Shown here in pieces: positions 5,177 through 6,707 of a stretch of 6,707 nt of DNA (the stretch's first letter is position 1; each line of letters starts with the position of its first letter). Position numbers and translations under genes: made by a program. The notes below the pieces were generated by a model. It did not search any database and had not been told where the DNA came from. It worked only from the letters and a program-made list of their open reading frames with translations. Origin of the DNA: an uncultured Porphyromonas sp. (GTDB lineage: Bacteria; Bacteroidota; Bacteroidia; Bacteroidales; Porphyromonadaceae); NCBI GenBank assembly GCA_947253195.1, contig CAMXXM010000081.1, forward strand, positions 1 to 6,707, written 5' to 3'.

Positions 5177-6699
5177 GACGCCATCTCCTTCTTCTCCTCG
5201 CCCTAATGACCGTGATGAACGCCCGCGCTGCGGATACGCTCAGCGTGGCCGATCGATCCTACGAGCGCGCGATCGCCTGGCAGCAGCTGTGGCTCCGCTA
5301 CACTGATCAGGTGGCACTCCATCACAGGCAGTACCGCAACTCCCTCTCCTCCTTCGCTGCTCGGTACGAGGGACGAAACGAGACAGAGTCGCTCTATGAT
5401 GAGCGGGGACGGGGTGAGAGCATCGCACGGCTCCGGGCGAAGACCTATCTCCTCCCGTCGACAAGGGAGCACCTCTGGGGCTTTGCCGACTATGCCAATG
5501 GGCGTGTGAAGGAGGTGAAGTGGCGCAGCACCTCTGACTACGATCGACTCTACCCCTATATCATGGCTGACGAAAAGGGCGGAGACCTGTCGCCGGAGAG
5601 GTATGCCTTCGGTGGAGGCTACAGCCATCAGCTCTCCCGGCTCCGACTATCGGGGGAGATGTACTACCGCTCTCAGCAGGAGTACCGCGCAGTGGATCCG
5701 AGACCTCGGAGTATCGTCTCTGACCTACGCCTCTCCACCGGGCTCTCCCTACCGGTCGCTGCCTGCGAGGTGGGACTCTCGCTCGACTATGGACTCTACA
5801 AGCAGCGGAGTGGGGTGGCGATCTATAGCCCTATCGGAGGCAGTCTCCAGCGGTTGATGAGTGGTCTCGGGGGCAGCTTCCGGAGGTTTGACACCAATGA
5901 GCCCTCTCTCCACTATCGTGGTCGGTCGCTCGGGGCCGCGCTCCATCTCCTGCCCCGGAGCGCCGACGAGGGCGTGCGAGCTCTTCTTAGCTACCGGTAT
6001 AGCCGACTGGAGCAGGCGGTGAGTGATATGAATGAGGTGCCGATCCACCACTATGCCGATCATCAGGGGAGGCTGAGTATTGGCTACCAGCACCGGGTGG
6101 GGGCACTCATGGGTGCACTCGATCTCGAGGCAAGTGTCGAGAGCCGCTCCGGAGTAGAACATATCGTAGGCGAGCCTAAGGCCGGGACCTATCCCGTCGT
6201 AGGGTACAACGCCAATTTTCACCGCGGTACCGTGGAGGGCAAGCTCTCGCTCTCTCTCGGCGATGCTGCCTATCGACAGCCGGGCTGGCACTGGCTTGTG
6301 CAGCCCGAGGTGGCCTATCTTCATCTCCGGACAAGGGTGCTCGAGCCGGAGAAGGAGCTCCGTCTCGACCGTTGGCGTATGGTCCTCTATGGAGAGGTCT
6401 CCCATCGCTGCGAGCGGAGCTACGGCCTTCTCTCCCTTGAGGTGAGCTATGCCCCTGAGGCTGTCGGCCTGCTCACGCTCCCTATGGCAGAGATGGAGGA
6501 GTCGGTGACGGCTCATCTCCGGCAGAGCTATCGGTCCAATACAGCGAGGTGTCTCAGCCTCAGCATCGCACCCAGGTACCATCTCCCTATGCCTCTCAAG
6601 CCCTTTTGGGGACTCGAGGTGGGCGGTCGCTATCGACTCGACCACTTCCCCTCTTCACTCCGTCACTCCCTGCTGGCGGAGATCCAGCTAACTCTATAG
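5173..6699 (+). CDS. DUF6850-family outer-membrane beta-barrel protein
   Basis: This 508-residue protein has a signal peptide (about 1-20, ending ARAA). Residues 20-100 are a mostly helical N-terminal region rich in Arg, Tyr and Gln. The rest is alternating beta strands with aromatic girdles, as in an outer-membrane barrel, ending LLAEIQLTL. Family-like segments are 'STSDYDRLYPYIMADEKGGD' (119-138), 'YAFGGGYSHQL' (144-154), 'EYRAVDPRPRSIVSDL' (170-185) and 'DYGLYKQRSGVAIYSP' (205-220). They match my memory of DUF6850 barrels found after TonB receptors and DUF4876 lipoproteins. It lacks a plug, a TonB linker and a carboxypeptidase-like domain, so it is not a second receptor. The start overlaps the previous stop by ATGA. 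It may be a passive pore, an export channel or a surface partner of the receptor; the function is unknown. The terminator lies beyond the window. Confidence 0.85.
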   Translation: MRRHLLLLLALMTVMNARAADTLSVADRSYERAIAWQQLWLRYTDQVALHHRQYRNSLSSFAARYEGRNETESLYDERGRGESIARLRAKTYLLPSTREHLWGFADYANGRVKEVKWRSTSDYDRLYPYIMADEKGGDLSPERYAFGGGYSHQLSRLRLSGEMYYRSQQEYRAVDPRPRSIVSDLRLSTGLSLPVAACEVGLSLDYGLYKQRSGVAIYSPIGGSLQRLMSGLGGSFRRFDTNEPSLHYRGRSLGAALHLLPRSADEGVRALLSYRYSRLEQAVSDMNEVPIHHYADHQGRLSIGYQHRVGALMGALDLEASVESRSGVEHIVGEPKAGTYPVVGYNANFHRGTVEGKLSLSLGDAAYRQPGWHWLVQPEVAYLHLRTRVLEPEKELRLDRWRMVLYGEVSHRCERSYGLLSLEVSYAPEAVGLLTLPMAEMEESVTAHLRQSYRSNTARCLSLSIAPRYHLPMPLKPFWGLEVGGRYRLDHFPSSLRHSLLAEIQLTL

Positions 6700-6707
6700 A
6701 CCCCTGT

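Noticed and set aside
5749..6645. Minus-strand open frame of 298 codons
   Set aside because: It is opposite the DUF6850-type barrel gene, with no signal peptide or known domain; an antisense shadow.

Overview
The window looks like chromosomal DNA of a Bacteroidales bacterium, possibly a relatively GC-rich Porphyromonas. Coding regions are GC-rich and favour CTC, CGG and ATC codons. The evidence for the group is the gene content: a TonB-dependent receptor with an N-terminal carboxypeptidase-regulatory-like domain and an 'EVVVTA' linker, a small three-helix PepSY-type membrane protein, and a DUF6850-type outer-membrane barrel. The genus is a guess from style; the phylum assignment is firmer.

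Layout. Bases 1-319 are non-coding and hold a striking array of four 16-bp AT-rich palindromes (CTAATA-N4-TATTAG type) at an exact 22-bp period (91-172). A small DUF486/DMT-family membrane protein follows (320-688). Bases 689-841 are a regulatory gap with a 10-bp stem hairpin, a Bacteroidetes-like -7 element and a 6-bp-arm inverted repeat. From 842 to 6699 five genes run on the + strand: an OB-fold-like lipoprotein with an alternating Cys/His motif (842-1429), a PepSY-associated membrane protein (1477-2028), a 928-residue TonB-dependent receptor (2025-4811), a 122-residue lipoprotein resembling the N-terminal half of DUF4876 proteins (4808-5176), and a DUF6850-type outer-membrane barrel (5173-6699). 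The last four genes are joined by three ATGA stop/start overlaps, so they are almost certainly co-transcribed and translationally coupled. The window ends 8 bases after the last stop, so the end of the operon is not seen.

Working model (inference). The five genes form an envelope uptake system for a metal-containing or metal-chelating ligand such as heme or a ferric siderophore. The receptor would move the ligand across the outer membrane, the short lipoprotein and the second barrel would assist at the outer membrane, the Cys/His lipoprotein would bind the metal or cofactor, and the inner-membrane PepSY protein would reduce or release it. There is no SusD-like partner, which argues against glycan import. 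The substrate cannot be read from the sequence.
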